From the NCBI RefSeq assembly GCF_900106555.1, contig NZ_FNOE01000010.1:1-64000 (forward strand): DNA of 64,000 bases. Direction: 5' to 3'. How positions within the stretch are numbered: the first letter of the stretch is position 1; the number at the start of each line of letters is the position of its first letter. The notes under the pieces were generated by a model, which made no database searches, was not told the DNA's origin, and was given only the letters and a program-made list of their open reading frames with translations. Origin of the DNA: Nitrosomonas oligotropha (GTDB taxonomy: Bacteria; Pseudomonadota; Gammaproteobacteria; Burkholderiales; Nitrosomonadaceae). Of the stretch, positions 36,142 to 44,946 are shown piece by piece. The translations under genes were made by a program, and so were the position numbers.

Positions 36142-37554
36142 TTAATAATCAAATGATTGATACGGTTTAGAAAACTTCATGTCTTTGGTCACAATGATGT
36201 TAAAGCGATACCCTGGCCTGATTTCAAGGGTGGGTGAGATATTCAGGTTTTTCCGAATGAGATTGGCGGTTACCAACCCCAATTGCTGACCGAGCGATTG
36301 GCTCATAATGCTGCCAGCATTTTGCCGTCCGAATGCACCGCCTGCATCACGTTGACTGTACGCGGCACCGGCCACAATCGCCGACATAATCAGGGCTGAT
36401 CCGAAGATACGCAGGTAATGGTTATTGACCTGATCGCGAAATCCAGCATAACCCACCCCATCAGCACCCGGCATGGCACCGATATCCATGGTTTTTCCAT
36501 CCGGAAAGATAATGCGCTGCCAAGCGACCAGCACACGCGCCTGACCAAATTCCACTTCGCTGGAGTAGGTGCCCACCAATCTGGAACCTTGCGGGATCAA
36601 ACGCCATTTACCAATAGGTGAATCATAAATATGCTGACTCACCTGCGCCATGATCTGCCCCGGCAGGCTGGAATTAATACCGGATATCAAAGTTGCCGGT
36701 ATCACAAACCCTGTTTGCAGGACATAAGGCGATGCGGGCTTTTGCACCTCGCTATTTAATTTCCAGCGTTCCTCGCCACTCGCTGAATCAAAGCGCGAAT
36801 AATCCTTATCCCGTGTACCAGTCTCGTCATCCAGCAATCGAGGAGCGCCATCATCCATGAATTCATCACCCCTACGCGCTCCCATTCCTCCAGCTACACT
36901 TGTTCCCCCATCCTGCCGCAACTGCGCCAGGCGTGCATGATAGGCAGCCGTTGGATCTTCGCGCAGATTTGCATCAATCTGTTGACGCACCGATGCCAAT
37001 TTAGCCAACATTTCATCACGTGTTTTAGGTGTACCGGCGTGGGCTAAATCCGGTGATGAGCCCGTACTTCTGGGCGCAATCACATTGACATTGGTTTTAG
37101 CCTTGATCGCTTCTTCCAGTTGCTGGCGTTTCAGCATCCGAATATGGGCAATATCCGCGTGAAGCGATGGATCGGTAGTATCCATAGATGGCGGCAAAGG
37201 CGGTCGATCCAGATCCGATGGCCGTTCAATAATAATTCCCTGTAGGGATGATTTTTCGGTTAAATCAGGAGTTTTAGTCTGGGTTTTGGGTTCAATAATG
37301 CCGCCGATATAGTCTTTGGCAATCAGCGAGGCAAAGGAATTGCTCGACTGTGTATCATGATTACCATCAAAATCGTATTGACCGCGCTCAGCTGCGCGAT
37401 TCATGGCGACGATCATCATGAGCAACATGAATATCAGCATGATCGCGCCAAAGATAAAAATTGGCAGGTTATTGACGCGCCGCACCCCAACGCTTTTGGC
37501 AACTATATCCGGGGATGAATCGGGCGACAGGAGTTTAGAATTGGTTGACATCAC
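36142..37554 (-). CDS. trbI: Conjugal transfer protein TrbI (VirB10 type)
   Basis: 470 residues: short cytoplasmic N-terminus, one membrane segment (IFIFGAIMLIFMLLMMIVAM), a long low-complexity periplasmic linker, and a C-terminal VirB10 beta-barrel domain with YVLQTGFVIPATLISGINS, LPGQIMAQVSQHIYD, LIPQGSRLVGTYSS and RVLVAWQRIIFPDG. VirB10 proteins span both membranes and gate the channel. It follows trbH by 10 bp. Confidence 0.94.
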   Translation of the reverse strand: MMSTNSKLLSPDSSPDIVAKSVGVRRVNNLPIFIFGAIMLIFMLLMMIVAMNRAAERGQYDFDGNHDTQSSNSFASLIAKDYIGGIIEPKTQTKTPDLTEKSSLQGIIIERPSDLDRPPLPPSMDTTDPSLHADIAHIRMLKRQQLEEAIKAKTNVNVIAPRSTGSSPDLAHAGTPKTRDEMLAKLASVRQQIDANLREDPTAAYHARLAQLRQDGGTSVAGGMGARRGDEFMDDGAPRLLDDETGTRDKDYSRFDSASGEERWKLNSEVQKPASPYVLQTGFVIPATLISGINSSLPGQIMAQVSQHIYDSPIGKWRLIPQGSRLVGTYSSEVEFGQARVLVAWQRIIFPDGKTMDIGAMPGADGVGYAGFRDQVNNHYLRIFGSALIMSAIVAGAAYSQRDAGGAFGRQNAGSIMSQSLGQQLGLVTANLIRKNLNISPTLEIRPGYRFNIIVTKDMKFSKPYQSFDY

Positions 37555-37564
37555 CCTTATCCCC

Positions 37565-38053
37565 TTATTCTTTTCTCACCCAAAGACCAGCAGGATGGAT
37601 ACTGTCGGCCTGCACACTGAATGCACGCGATAAGCGCATCTCGTCAATCATGAGTTTGACATGATACAAATCACCCGACTGGTCTACGATGTAACTTAGC
37701 GTGAATCCTTTTTGCGGTTCAGTATCAGGTTGATTCGGCGCAGCAAAGATTTGCTGCTGAATTGATTGCTGAGTCGCCTCCTGAACCGCAAAACCTTCAA
37801 GACGCAAGTTTTCAATCAAGGTCTTGCCAAACGGATCATTAACCACATGGCGCAAATTAAACTGCGTATTGGCTGCCGGATACAGCCGCACTATTTGGGC
37901 TGTCACGTCATCGGCCATGACTTTGCTGTATGTAGTTGAAGGATTTTGAATAAAATTGCCGTAGGGTTGTGTAGAACAACCATTCAATAGCGATAAAACC
38001 AGCATGAGGATAAAAACAGCATTGGATGGAATGATCATTTTATTCATCATCAA
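37565..38053 (-). CDS. trbH: Lipoprotein TrbH (VirB7-like role)
   Basis: 162 residues with signal peptide and lipobox LLNGCST. The mature part has VMADDVTAQIVRLYPAANTQ and TLSYIVDQSGDLYHVKLMID, matching TrbH of P-type systems, an outer-membrane lipoprotein of the core complex. Its start overlaps the trbG stop by four bases and it stands between trbG and trbI as in RP4. Confidence 0.88.
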   Translation of the reverse strand: MMMNKMIIPSNAVFILMLVLSLLNGCSTQPYGNFIQNPSTTYSKVMADDVTAQIVRLYPAANTQFNLRHVVNDPFGKTLIENLRLEGFAVQEATQQSIQQQIFAAPNQPDTEPQKGFTLSYIVDQSGDLYHVKLMIDEMRLSRAFSVQADSIHPAGLWVRKE

Positions 38054-38967
38054 TTCCCCCGCATAATCGTCACCCGGCTTTGATTGCCGCCAACACCGGC
38101 AATCAAAATAGCCTTGTCAAAAACGGTATCGACAATATAACGATCACCCTGCAAACGGTAATTCACCATGACCGTTTCATCTTCACTAAAAATGCCGCCT
38201 TCTTTATTCAGCAGTAGCAAAGTCGGCGCTTCTGTCTGTGCCATGATGGCAGGCATTTGTATGATGGTTTTTTGACCGTCGTTATAGACTCGCAGCGGCT
38301 TCCAGGCAGCATCGCCAGACACTGCATAGGCAAAATCCAGATTGCCCAGATATTCCCCGGTTTCAGGAATAGTGCGCGATTTCCTGATTCCCATGACATG
38401 GCTTTCTTTATCTCTAATCGCATCCCATTTAATCAGCGCATCTTCCGGATAAGTAAAACTCACTCTCGGCATAAAATCGCGCCGGTGAGATCGCAGACGC
38501 ATGTGATACGTGCGCCGGTTTGTCGTCACCACTAGCGATGTTTCCAGGCCCACATCCAGTGGTTTCACAATCAGATGTTGCACCTCGGCAGATCCTTGAC
38601 CGGTCACTGCCGGTTCTATTAACCAGCGTGCCTGGTCGCCCAGATGGATGGAATTAACTTGCTCACCCGGCTGCAATTCGATATCGCATACCTGCAATAC
38701 TGCACACACGATACTGGGTTGCTGTGAACCGAACAGAAAACGAATGGAGCCATCCGGCCCGGCAACAGGCTTCGTGCCGGTGGGATTGGCTGCCTGCCAT
38801 TTCTTGGCCAGGTCAATGGCAGCTCGTTCCTGCGGGGTTAGTTGAGGATTCTTATTGGCGAAATACGCTTCTGACAATCCATCGGCATGAATTGGAGCAG
38901 CAAGTCCAACGGACAAAATAAATGTGCTCAGGATACTTAAAGCGAATAACGGTTTCATGATGAGCAA
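38050..38967 (-). CDS. trbG: Conjugal transfer protein TrbG (VirB9 type)
   Basis: 305 residues with a signal peptide (to about IHADG). VirB9/TrbG features: IVCAVLQVCDIELQPGEQVN, RWLIEPAVTGQG, HLIVKPLDVGLETSLVVTTN, RTYHMRLRSHRRDFMPRVSF and a C-terminal domain ending NQSRVTIMRGN. It is part of the outer-membrane core complex. Five bases separate it from trbF, and its end overlaps trbH. Confidence 0.94.
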   Translation of the reverse strand: MLIMKPLFALSILSTFILSVGLAAPIHADGLSEAYFANKNPQLTPQERAAIDLAKKWQAANPTGTKPVAGPDGSIRFLFGSQQPSIVCAVLQVCDIELQPGEQVNSIHLGDQARWLIEPAVTGQGSAEVQHLIVKPLDVGLETSLVVTTNRRTYHMRLRSHRRDFMPRVSFTYPEDALIKWDAIRDKESHVMGIRKSRTIPETGEYLGNLDFAYAVSGDAAWKPLRVYNDGQKTIIQMPAIMAQTEAPTLLLLNKEGGIFSEDETVMVNYRLQGDRYIVDTVFDKAILIAGVGGNQSRVTIMRGN

Positions 38968-38971
38968 CTCC

Positions 38972-39736
38972 TTAGGTTTGTTTCGACCAGGAGAAATCCT
39001 GGATATAAATACCCAGTGGGTTATTTCGGATCTGTTCTTCCGTGGTGCTTTGCGTGGTCGGCTTGTTATAGATTCTCAGTAAAGCACGCATCTTGAAGGG
39101 TGGTTCGGTTAAGTGTCCTTGCCGGTCATAGATTTTTTCCACCCAATCGACCTGCCAAGTTTCCGGCGATTGGGGAATCACAGATATGATTTCAACATTC
39201 ACCGTTTGTGTTTCAGCCCGTTTGAAAGGACTGCTGGCTTCAGTACTATTGAACCATTCGTTGGCTTTGTTCGTTGCCGGATCATTATTGGACAGCATGG
39301 CATAGGCACGAAAGATAGCGCGACGTTGCAAGGCGATATCCGGTGTGACCATGCGCAAATCGTTGATAAACGCTGCCACGGACGAATGCACAACGCGCTG
39401 ATCGGCCACCGCAGCGATATCTGCGCGCGAAACCGCGATGGCTTCACCCAGTTTGTTAACTTGGACGACATAGGGAATGAATTTGGATTGACTGCCGATA
39501 GCAATGACTCCACCTACTCCTGCCAGAGCAATCAATAAACAAAGTAGCGCCAGCATTTGCCACATAGTGCGCGAAGCAATTACTTCCCGCATATGATCAT
39601 TCCAGGTGCGCCGTGCTGACAGATAAGGGTTTTCATTTTCACCGCAGCGGCGACCACCTTCCATCCTGTCTTCATTGACACACATAGTTTTATGCGCACC
39701 CGGCTTTAATTTGAATATTTCGTTGATCATATTCAT
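38972..39736 (-). CDS. trbF: Conjugal transfer protein TrbF (VirB8 type)
   Basis: 254 residues with one N-terminal membrane segment (MLALLCLLIALAGVGGVIAI) and a periplasmic VirB8 domain: FIPYVVQVNKLGEAIAVSRA, AAFINDLRMVTPDIALQRRA, WQVDWVEKIYDRQG and a C-terminus NPLGIYIQDFSWSKQT. VirB8-type proteins nucleate assembly of the channel. Its first bases overlap the trbE stop. Confidence 0.93.
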   Translation of the reverse strand: MNMINEIFKLKPGAHKTMCVNEDRMEGGRRCGENENPYLSARRTWNDHMREVIASRTMWQMLALLCLLIALAGVGGVIAIGSQSKFIPYVVQVNKLGEAIAVSRADIAAVADQRVVHSSVAAFINDLRMVTPDIALQRRAIFRAYAMLSNNDPATNKANEWFNSTEASSPFKRAETQTVNVEIISVIPQSPETWQVDWVEKIYDRQGHLTEPPFKMRALLRIYNKPTTQSTTEEQIRNNPLGIYIQDFSWSKQT

Positions 39737-42271
39737 GCGGCCACTCCATAGTCAGATAACGTTAATCCTTTGATCGCCAGCCATTCGTGAACCCAACGAT
39801 CTCCATACTTGTTATGTAGATTTTTGATGGTTGCGATCGATTCCTTATCAGTCGATCCGACAAATGCCAGCGCCAATGGGCCAAGCGCCAAGTCGTAGAG
39901 CCGCCTGCCATTCTCGGACACGGTGTAATATTGCTGTTTAGGAATGGCAGAAGCTAAGATCTCAATCTGGCGTGTATTCAATCCCATGCGCCGATAGAGT
40001 ACCGATGCCTCTTCATCACAGGCGAATACATTGGGCAGAAATATCTTGGTGGCGGTAGATTCGACAATGACGTCAAGAATCCCACTGTTGGCGGCATCCG
40101 ACAGGCTTTGGGTTGCCATCAACACCAGGCAATTGTTTTTACGCATGACTTTCAGCCACTCGCGAATCTTGGCGCGAAACACCGGATGACCCAGCATCAA
40201 CCAGGCTTCGTCCAGAATGATGGCGGAAGGCTGCCCGTGCAGGCTGCGCTCAATGCGCCGGAATAGATACAGTAAAGTCGGCAGTGCGTATTTATCTCCG
40301 AGATTCATCAATTCTTCGATCTCGAACGTGGTGAAGGTTGAAAGATTCAATCCATCGGCTTCGGCATCGAGTAAATGTCCCATCATGCCGTCGATGGTGT
40401 ATTGCCGAAGACACTCGCGAATAGCTTCATCCTGAATCGTCACTGACAAATCCGATAAGGTTTTTGAGCCGCTTTGATGCATGTTAGTAATGGCCTGACT
40501 GATTTCGTTACGCTGTAACGGGGTGACGGTGAGACCGTTGAGTTCTATCATCAAACAAATCCATTCCAGCGCCCAAGCACGATCACCCTTGGTGTGCAAG
40601 AACTGCAAGGGACAGAAAGATAACGATTCATCGTCGCCTGCTACCGTGAAATGCTGACCACCCACAGCTTTTGTGAGTGGATACATCGATAGTCCCTTGT
40701 CAAAGCAATAAATCGACATGCCCTGATAGCGCCGCAATTGCGCGGCAATCAGTGCCAAGTGCGTGGATTTACCGGCGCCTGTAGGTCCAAACATGAAGGT
40801 GTGGCCCAGATCGCGTACATGCAAGTTCAGCCGGAAAGGCGTTGCTCCCTGTGTGACACAGTGCATCAAGGGTGGCGAATTGGGCGGATACATCGGACAG
40901 GGTGCTATGGGTTTGCCTGTCCAAATGGTATTGACCGGCAACAGATCGGCCAGATTCATGGTATTGATGAGGGGCCTGCGCACATTTTCAACACCGTGAC
41001 CGGGCAGACTTCCCAGATACGCATCCATCGTGTTGATGGTTTCCACCCGTGCAGCAAAGCCCAGATGATTGATGGCTTTCTCTACCTTTCGCCCGGCTTC
41101 TTCCAATGCTGCCCGATCTTCCATCATCAGCACCACCACGCTGGTATAGTAACCTTGACCTACAAAGCCGCTGTTAGTCTCTGCAATGGCCGACTGCGCA
41201 TCTTCAGTCATATTCAGCGCGTCTTCATCAATGTTGCTGCTTTGCAGATTAAACACCTGATCGAAGAATCCACGAATCTTTTGTTTCCAACGTCTGCGGA
41301 ATTTTTCCAAATGATTGACTGCTTCATGCGCATCCATGAAGATAAACCGCGATGACCAGCGGTATACACCAGGTAATTCAGAGAGCAGGTTTAACATGCC
41401 AGGGGAGGATTCGAGCGGAAAACCTTCAATCGAGACCACTTGGACGAAATTACGGCCAATTTTAGGTACGACTCCACCCCACATTTCCTGACCACCCAGC
41501 AGCGTATCCAGATACATCGGATTGGCCGGTAACACCATCGGATGATCCAAGCCGGTCACGCATAATTGCAACCACTGCAAGAAATCATCATGGGTGATGG
41601 TGGTACCGTCTTCATTGACCAGTTTGCGGCTTTTTAAACGCGACAGATGAAATACGCTGGATAATCGGGATTCAAAGTTGGCACATTCGCGCTGGAAATA
41701 TTCCAGCAGCCCTTGTGTTCTGGCTTTCTGGTCGGGAGCCTGGGTTTCATCATCAAACATCAGTTCAACGAACTTGCGCTGCGCCAGCATTGGCGGTAAG
41801 TACGTGAGTGATACGATAAAGCAACTCTCGTACATTATGCCGATACGCTCGAACAGATTGCGCCGTTCCTCGTCAATGGCAGCGGTCACGGGATCGGGAT
41901 AATTGGAAAGTGCTTTATCTGAATAACCTTGTGCGGGTTTTCTGATGGCATCGACATGAATCATCCAACCATTGCCTAAGCGGGATAAAGCCTGGTTAAT
42001 ACGGAATGACACCCGTTCCACGCTCAATCTCGGTACTGCTGGCCGTATCATCGCCGCAGAATATCCAGGCAGCCATCAATGCACCGTTCTTGCCCACAAT
42101 CACGCCGTCTTCCACCACCGCTGCATATACCAGCAGATCGGCAAAGCCCATTTCTTTTGATCGATGTTGATCCAGTCGTAATTCTTTGCCCGTATCACGG
42201 ATACGGATAAATAGTATCAAGAGCAGCACAGCTCCAGAGATTGCGATAAGAATTGTGATGGCGGCAATCAT
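39733..42271 (-). pseudogene. trbE: Channel ATPase TrbE (VirB4 type), split by a one-base insertion
   Basis: VirB4-class ATPase that drives pilus and channel assembly. Codons from ATG 42271 give a membrane anchor and GFADLLVYAAVVEDGVIVGK up to TASSTEIER, then leave the frame (GTGVIPY-stop). The other frame resumes at ERVSFRINQALSRLGNGWM and runs to 39733 with Walker A FGPTGAGKSTH, Walker B IILDEAWLML and the C-terminal VirB4 region. Removing one base from the CC pair at 42018-42019 gives a single 845-residue protein of normal length. If real, conjugation would be blocked unless the second frame is made from its own start at 42051 and suffices. Confidence 0.9.
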
Positions 42272-42579
42272 AGATGCTGTTTCTCCTGCTGGCGGGTATT
42301 GTCATAAAAAGGAGTGCTTCGCGCCGGATAGTATTTTTTGTATTGCATCTGGCGTAAGTAAACATGACGCAGTTGCGGATCATTTTTAGCCATCAGTCGT
42401 AGTGCAAACAGTGCAAAGATCCACAGTGCTATGCCGAAAAGCGTAGCCTTGATTTCCATCGCCACAAAGATGGATGTGGCTGCAATCAGGATAGAAAACA
42501 TAACCAGTTCCCGGTCGCCACCCATGAACAAGTTGGGACGGTTTCCCGATTGACGGATAGGTATGGTTCGAAGCGCCAT
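42268..42579 (-). CDS. trbD: Conjugal transfer protein TrbD (VirB3 type)
   Basis: 103 residues: basic N-terminus (LRTIPIRQSGNRPNLFMGGD) typical of TrbD, two adjacent membrane segments, and a charged C-terminal tail with HVYLRQMQYKKYYPA. VirB3-type inner-membrane partner of VirB4. Its stop overlaps the trbE start by four bases. Confidence 0.92.
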   Translation of the reverse strand: MALRTIPIRQSGNRPNLFMGGDRELVMFSILIAATSIFVAMEIKATLFGIALWIFALFALRLMAKNDPQLRHVYLRQMQYKKYYPARSTPFYDNTRQQEKQHL

Positions 42580-42590
42580 GAGTTTGCCTC

Positions 42591-42980
42591 CTATTCCTGT
42601 AAATTTACGATTGATTCCTGGTCTTTGGGTATTTCACCTGGAATAACCGCGCCCTGGAATAGATTGGTCATGATGTTGTTGGCCCCGACGAGTAATGCCA
42701 TAACCAACACGATAAAAATCAATGTGCGGAAAAAAGCATTGAGTTCACCACCAAAGATCAGAATGCCGCCTGCAACCACAATACCGACAATGGATAGGGT
42801 AAAAGCAACGGGACCGGTGACAGAGTTTCTAAGATTCACCAGCCAGGTTTCATAAGGAAGCGCACCGCCCGCGCCTACAGCGGCTTGTGCGTTATCGGTT
42901 GAAAACAAAAGCGCAAACAAAAAAGCGATTGAGAAGAAACAAAAGAATGGAGAGATATCCTTGATATGAATCAGTTTCAT
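42591..42980 (-). CDS. trbC: Pilin precursor TrbC (VirB2 type)
   Basis: 129-residue pilin precursor: long signal region ending [17 protein letters not shown], then two membrane segments ([20 protein letters not shown] and [19 protein letters not shown]) and a hydrophilic tail [14 protein letters not shown] that may be trimmed. In RP4 the signal and tail are removed and the pilin is cyclised by TraF, which this element also encodes at 1731. Confidence 0.92.
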   Translation of the reverse strand: MKLIHIKDISPFFCFFSIAFLFALLFSTDNAQAAVGAGGALPYETWLVNLRNSVTGPVAFTLSIVGIVVAGGILIFGGELNAFFRTLIFIVLVMALLVGANNIMTNLFQGAVIPGEIPKDQESIVNLQE

Positions 42981-43001
42981 AGACTGGCTCCTATGGATGA
43001 T

Positions 43002-43967
43002 TTACAGCTTCTTGATTTGGTAACTTCCTCTTTTAAAACCTTGTACTTCGATAATTTGTTGGATTTTTCTGCCATGCGGTGTGCGCGTGATATGCACGAC
43101 CATATCAACCGCCTCCGCGATTAATGGCATGATCTCTTTAGGTGCTGAAGGATTGCGTGAAATCAGGGATTCCAGGCGGGTTAGTCCTGATAGCGCATCA
43201 TTGGCGTGCAGTGTGGCGGCACCACCCTCATGGCCGGTGTTCCAGGCATCGAGTAAATCCAGTGCTTCCGCTCCCCTGACTTCTCCCACCAGGATGCGAT
43301 CCGGACGCATACGCAATGTTGTTTTTAACAATTGCGTCATGTCGACATCGATTGCGGTGTGATATTGAACAAAATTCCGGGCAGCGCATTGGATCTCGCC
43401 GGTATCTTCTAAGATGAAAATGCGCTCATCCGGGTCACTCAAAACCATTTCATTGATAATGGCATTGATCAAGGTCGTTTTACCTGACCCGGTGCCACCA
43501 ATAACTAAAATGTTGCGGTGCTTGCGCACAGCCTCTTTAATGACATCTCCATGTCTTGGCGACAACACGCCGGTTTCCACATACTGCTCAAGCGTAAAAA
43601 TCTTGATAGCTTTTTTGCGGATGGCAAATGTGGGGGATGAAACAATGGGGGGTAGTTGACCGGCAAAGCGTGAATTATCGAGCGGGAATTCACCTTCAAT
43701 CATCGGGTTGAATCGATTGACTTCCTTGCCGTGGAAACCTGCAACCGTTTTGATAACGGCTTCAACCTGGGCAGCCTGTATATTTCCGATATGTTGTATC
43801 TTTTGACCCAGCTTCTCTTGCCAGATACGGCCATCGGCATTGACCATGATTTCAACCGTCTCAGGATCTTGCAGTGCGGATAGTATTTCCCGTGCGTCTC
43901 GTTCCAGCTTGCTCTTGGCACGATCCTTAACGGTTATGGCGTGAGGTAATTGATCTTGCAGTGTCAT
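43002..43967 (-). CDS. trbB: Channel ATPase TrbB (VirB11 type)
   Basis: 321 residues from ATG 43967, which has GGAG eight bases upstream. Traffic ATPase of the VirB11/PulE class with Walker A VIGGTGSGKTTLINAI, Asp box RIFILEDTGEIQC, Walker B-like RILVGEVRGAEALDLLDAWN and the His box TGHEGGAATLHAND. First structural gene of the trb operon; an inverted repeat lies in its upstream region at 44001-44019. The frame extends to 43997 but the extra residues are not conserved. Confidence 0.95.
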   Translation of the reverse strand: MTLQDQLPHAITVKDRAKSKLERDAREILSALQDPETVEIMVNADGRIWQEKLGQKIQHIGNIQAAQVEAVIKTVAGFHGKEVNRFNPMIEGEFPLDNSRFAGQLPPIVSSPTFAIRKKAIKIFTLEQYVETGVLSPRHGDVIKEAVRKHRNILVIGGTGSGKTTLINAIINEMVLSDPDERIFILEDTGEIQCAARNFVQYHTAIDVDMTQLLKTTLRMRPDRILVGEVRGAEALDLLDAWNTGHEGGAATLHANDALSGLTRLESLISRNPSAPKEIMPLIAEAVDMVVHITRTPHGRKIQQIIEVQGFKRGSYQIKKL

Positions 43968-44000
43968 GCGAATACTCCAACAACTTACACATGACATTAC

Positions 44001-44019
44001 AATATAACGTAATTATATT
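44001..44019. promoter_or_regulatory. Inverted repeat before trbB, candidate operator
   Basis: AATATAA and TTATATT form a perfect 7-bp inverted repeat around CGTAA, 33 bases before the trbB start, in the gap between trbB and the TrbA-like repressor gene. In RP4 TrbA controls the trbB promoter, so this is a reasonable TrbA-like target; binding is inferred. Confidence 0.4.
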
Positions 44020-44055
44020 TTGTGCAATATTTTTTACTGATTTTTATTACTTTAT

Positions 44056-44427
44056 TTATTTCTTATTTTTATTTTTTAATAAAAACGCTCTGTTCTTTTT
44101 ATCCCATTGCTCGACCTGATAAGCTTCATACTCACTCAGAACGCTCCCCTTCCAGACAAAACCTTTGGGCAAATGTTTTAGCTTTCGATTGGTTAATGCT
44201 TCAAGATCAGCCGCGCTCATATCCGAACTATCCAATAGCATTGGTAGTGGGGTCTCTAGTGCTTCTGCGACGGCTTCTATAATCCTGAGTGATGGATTGG
44301 CTTTGTCATTGGTCAGATCAGTAAAAAAAGAGATGGAAACGCCCGCCTTCTCTGCCAATTCTGACTTGGTCATATCCTTTTCATCAAGGATACGCAAAAT
44401 ATTTGTGATTAAGATTAAATTGTACAT
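44056..44427 (-). CDS. TrbA-like transcriptional repressor (XRE type)
   Basis: 123 residues with a helix-turn-helix of the Cro/XRE type: MTKSELAEKAGVSISFFTDL followed by NPSLRIIEAVAEAL. The C-terminal half (KLKHLPKGFVWKGSVLSEYE, then QVEQWDKKNRAFL) resembles the shared TrbA/KorA oligomerisation region of IncP plasmids. It lies directly before trbB, as trbA does in RP4, where TrbA represses transfer genes. The gene is divergent from korB, and the KorB-operator-like palindrome at 44453-44465 lies 26 bases upstream of its start. Confidence 0.72.
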   Translation of the reverse strand: MYNLILITNILRILDEKDMTKSELAEKAGVSISFFTDLTNDKANPSLRIIEAVAEALETPLPMLLDSSDMSAADLEALTNRKLKHLPKGFVWKGSVLSEYEAYQVEQWDKKNRAFLLKNKNKK

Positions 44428-44452
44428 ATAATAGCCCTGCCATTTTTAGGGT

Positions 44453-44465
44453 TTAAGCAGCTTAA
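44453..44465. promoter_or_regulatory. Palindrome resembling the KorB operator
   Basis: TTAAGCAGCTTAA is a perfect 6-1-6 palindrome. The RP4 KorB operator is TTTAGCSGCTAAA, the same 13-bp layout with the GC(N)GC centre; this one differs symmetrically at positions 3 and 11 and in the central base. It lies 26 bases upstream of the TrbA-like gene start, and the element encodes its own KorB (44947-46002), whose recognition may have drifted accordingly. Confidence 0.5.
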
Positions 44466-44836
44466 CTAATCAGCACCATTGTTTTGCAGTAGTATTGCTG
44501 CTATTTTAATCCAAAATAAATACAAAAATTCATTAATTCAATAGAGGGCCAAATAATAGTTTCGTTATATGCATAGCTTATGGATAATTATTAATAGTGA
44601 GTTTAGAATAGAAATTTAAACTTTTAATTTATCACGCCATTGATTTATATCAATATAATTAATATTAATAGTTACCTTAGAATGCTATGAATAGAGGCTA
44701 GATGAGTAGTTGATGGAAAACTTGGCGAATCTAAAAACGTAACCCGTTTTCTGATACGAGAGGTTAGGCATTCAATAATAAACTGAACAAGAAGAACAAA
44801 AATGCAAAAACAACTTTTGCGCGGTTTTATTTGTTG
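44466..44836. other. AT-rich divergent control region between trbA-like gene and korB
   Basis: About 370 bp, very AT-rich with several runs of TAAT/ATTA-type repeats near 44625-44690. It must hold the korB promoter, but I cannot single out a -35/-10 pair. No origin-like iteron series was recognised. Confidence 0.4.
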
Positions 44837-44944
44837 ATGACTGCATCCATCGTTTCTATCTTTCTAATCATAAATTGGCAGAATTATTTAATCCAAATAA
44901 ATATTCTTACCCAGTATAACGAGCGCAAGTTAGGTCCAAGATAA
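44837..44944 (+). CDS. Possible small membrane leader peptide before korB
   Basis: A 35-codon frame (ATG 44837, with in-frame TTG codons just upstream) encoding MTASIVSIFLIINWQNYLIQ and a basic tail; the first half would form one membrane segment. Its stop lies two bases before the korB ATG, and korB itself has no good ribosome site, so the frame could couple translation of korB. Chance open frame in AT-rich DNA is the alternative. Confidence 0.25.
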   Translation: MTASIVSIFLIINWQNYLIQINILTQYNERKLGPR

Positions 44945-44946
44945 AA

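Noticed and set aside
41996..42051. Programmed frameshifting in trbE
   Set aside because: No slippery heptamer or downstream structure is evident, and no known TrbE uses frameshifting; an indel is simpler.
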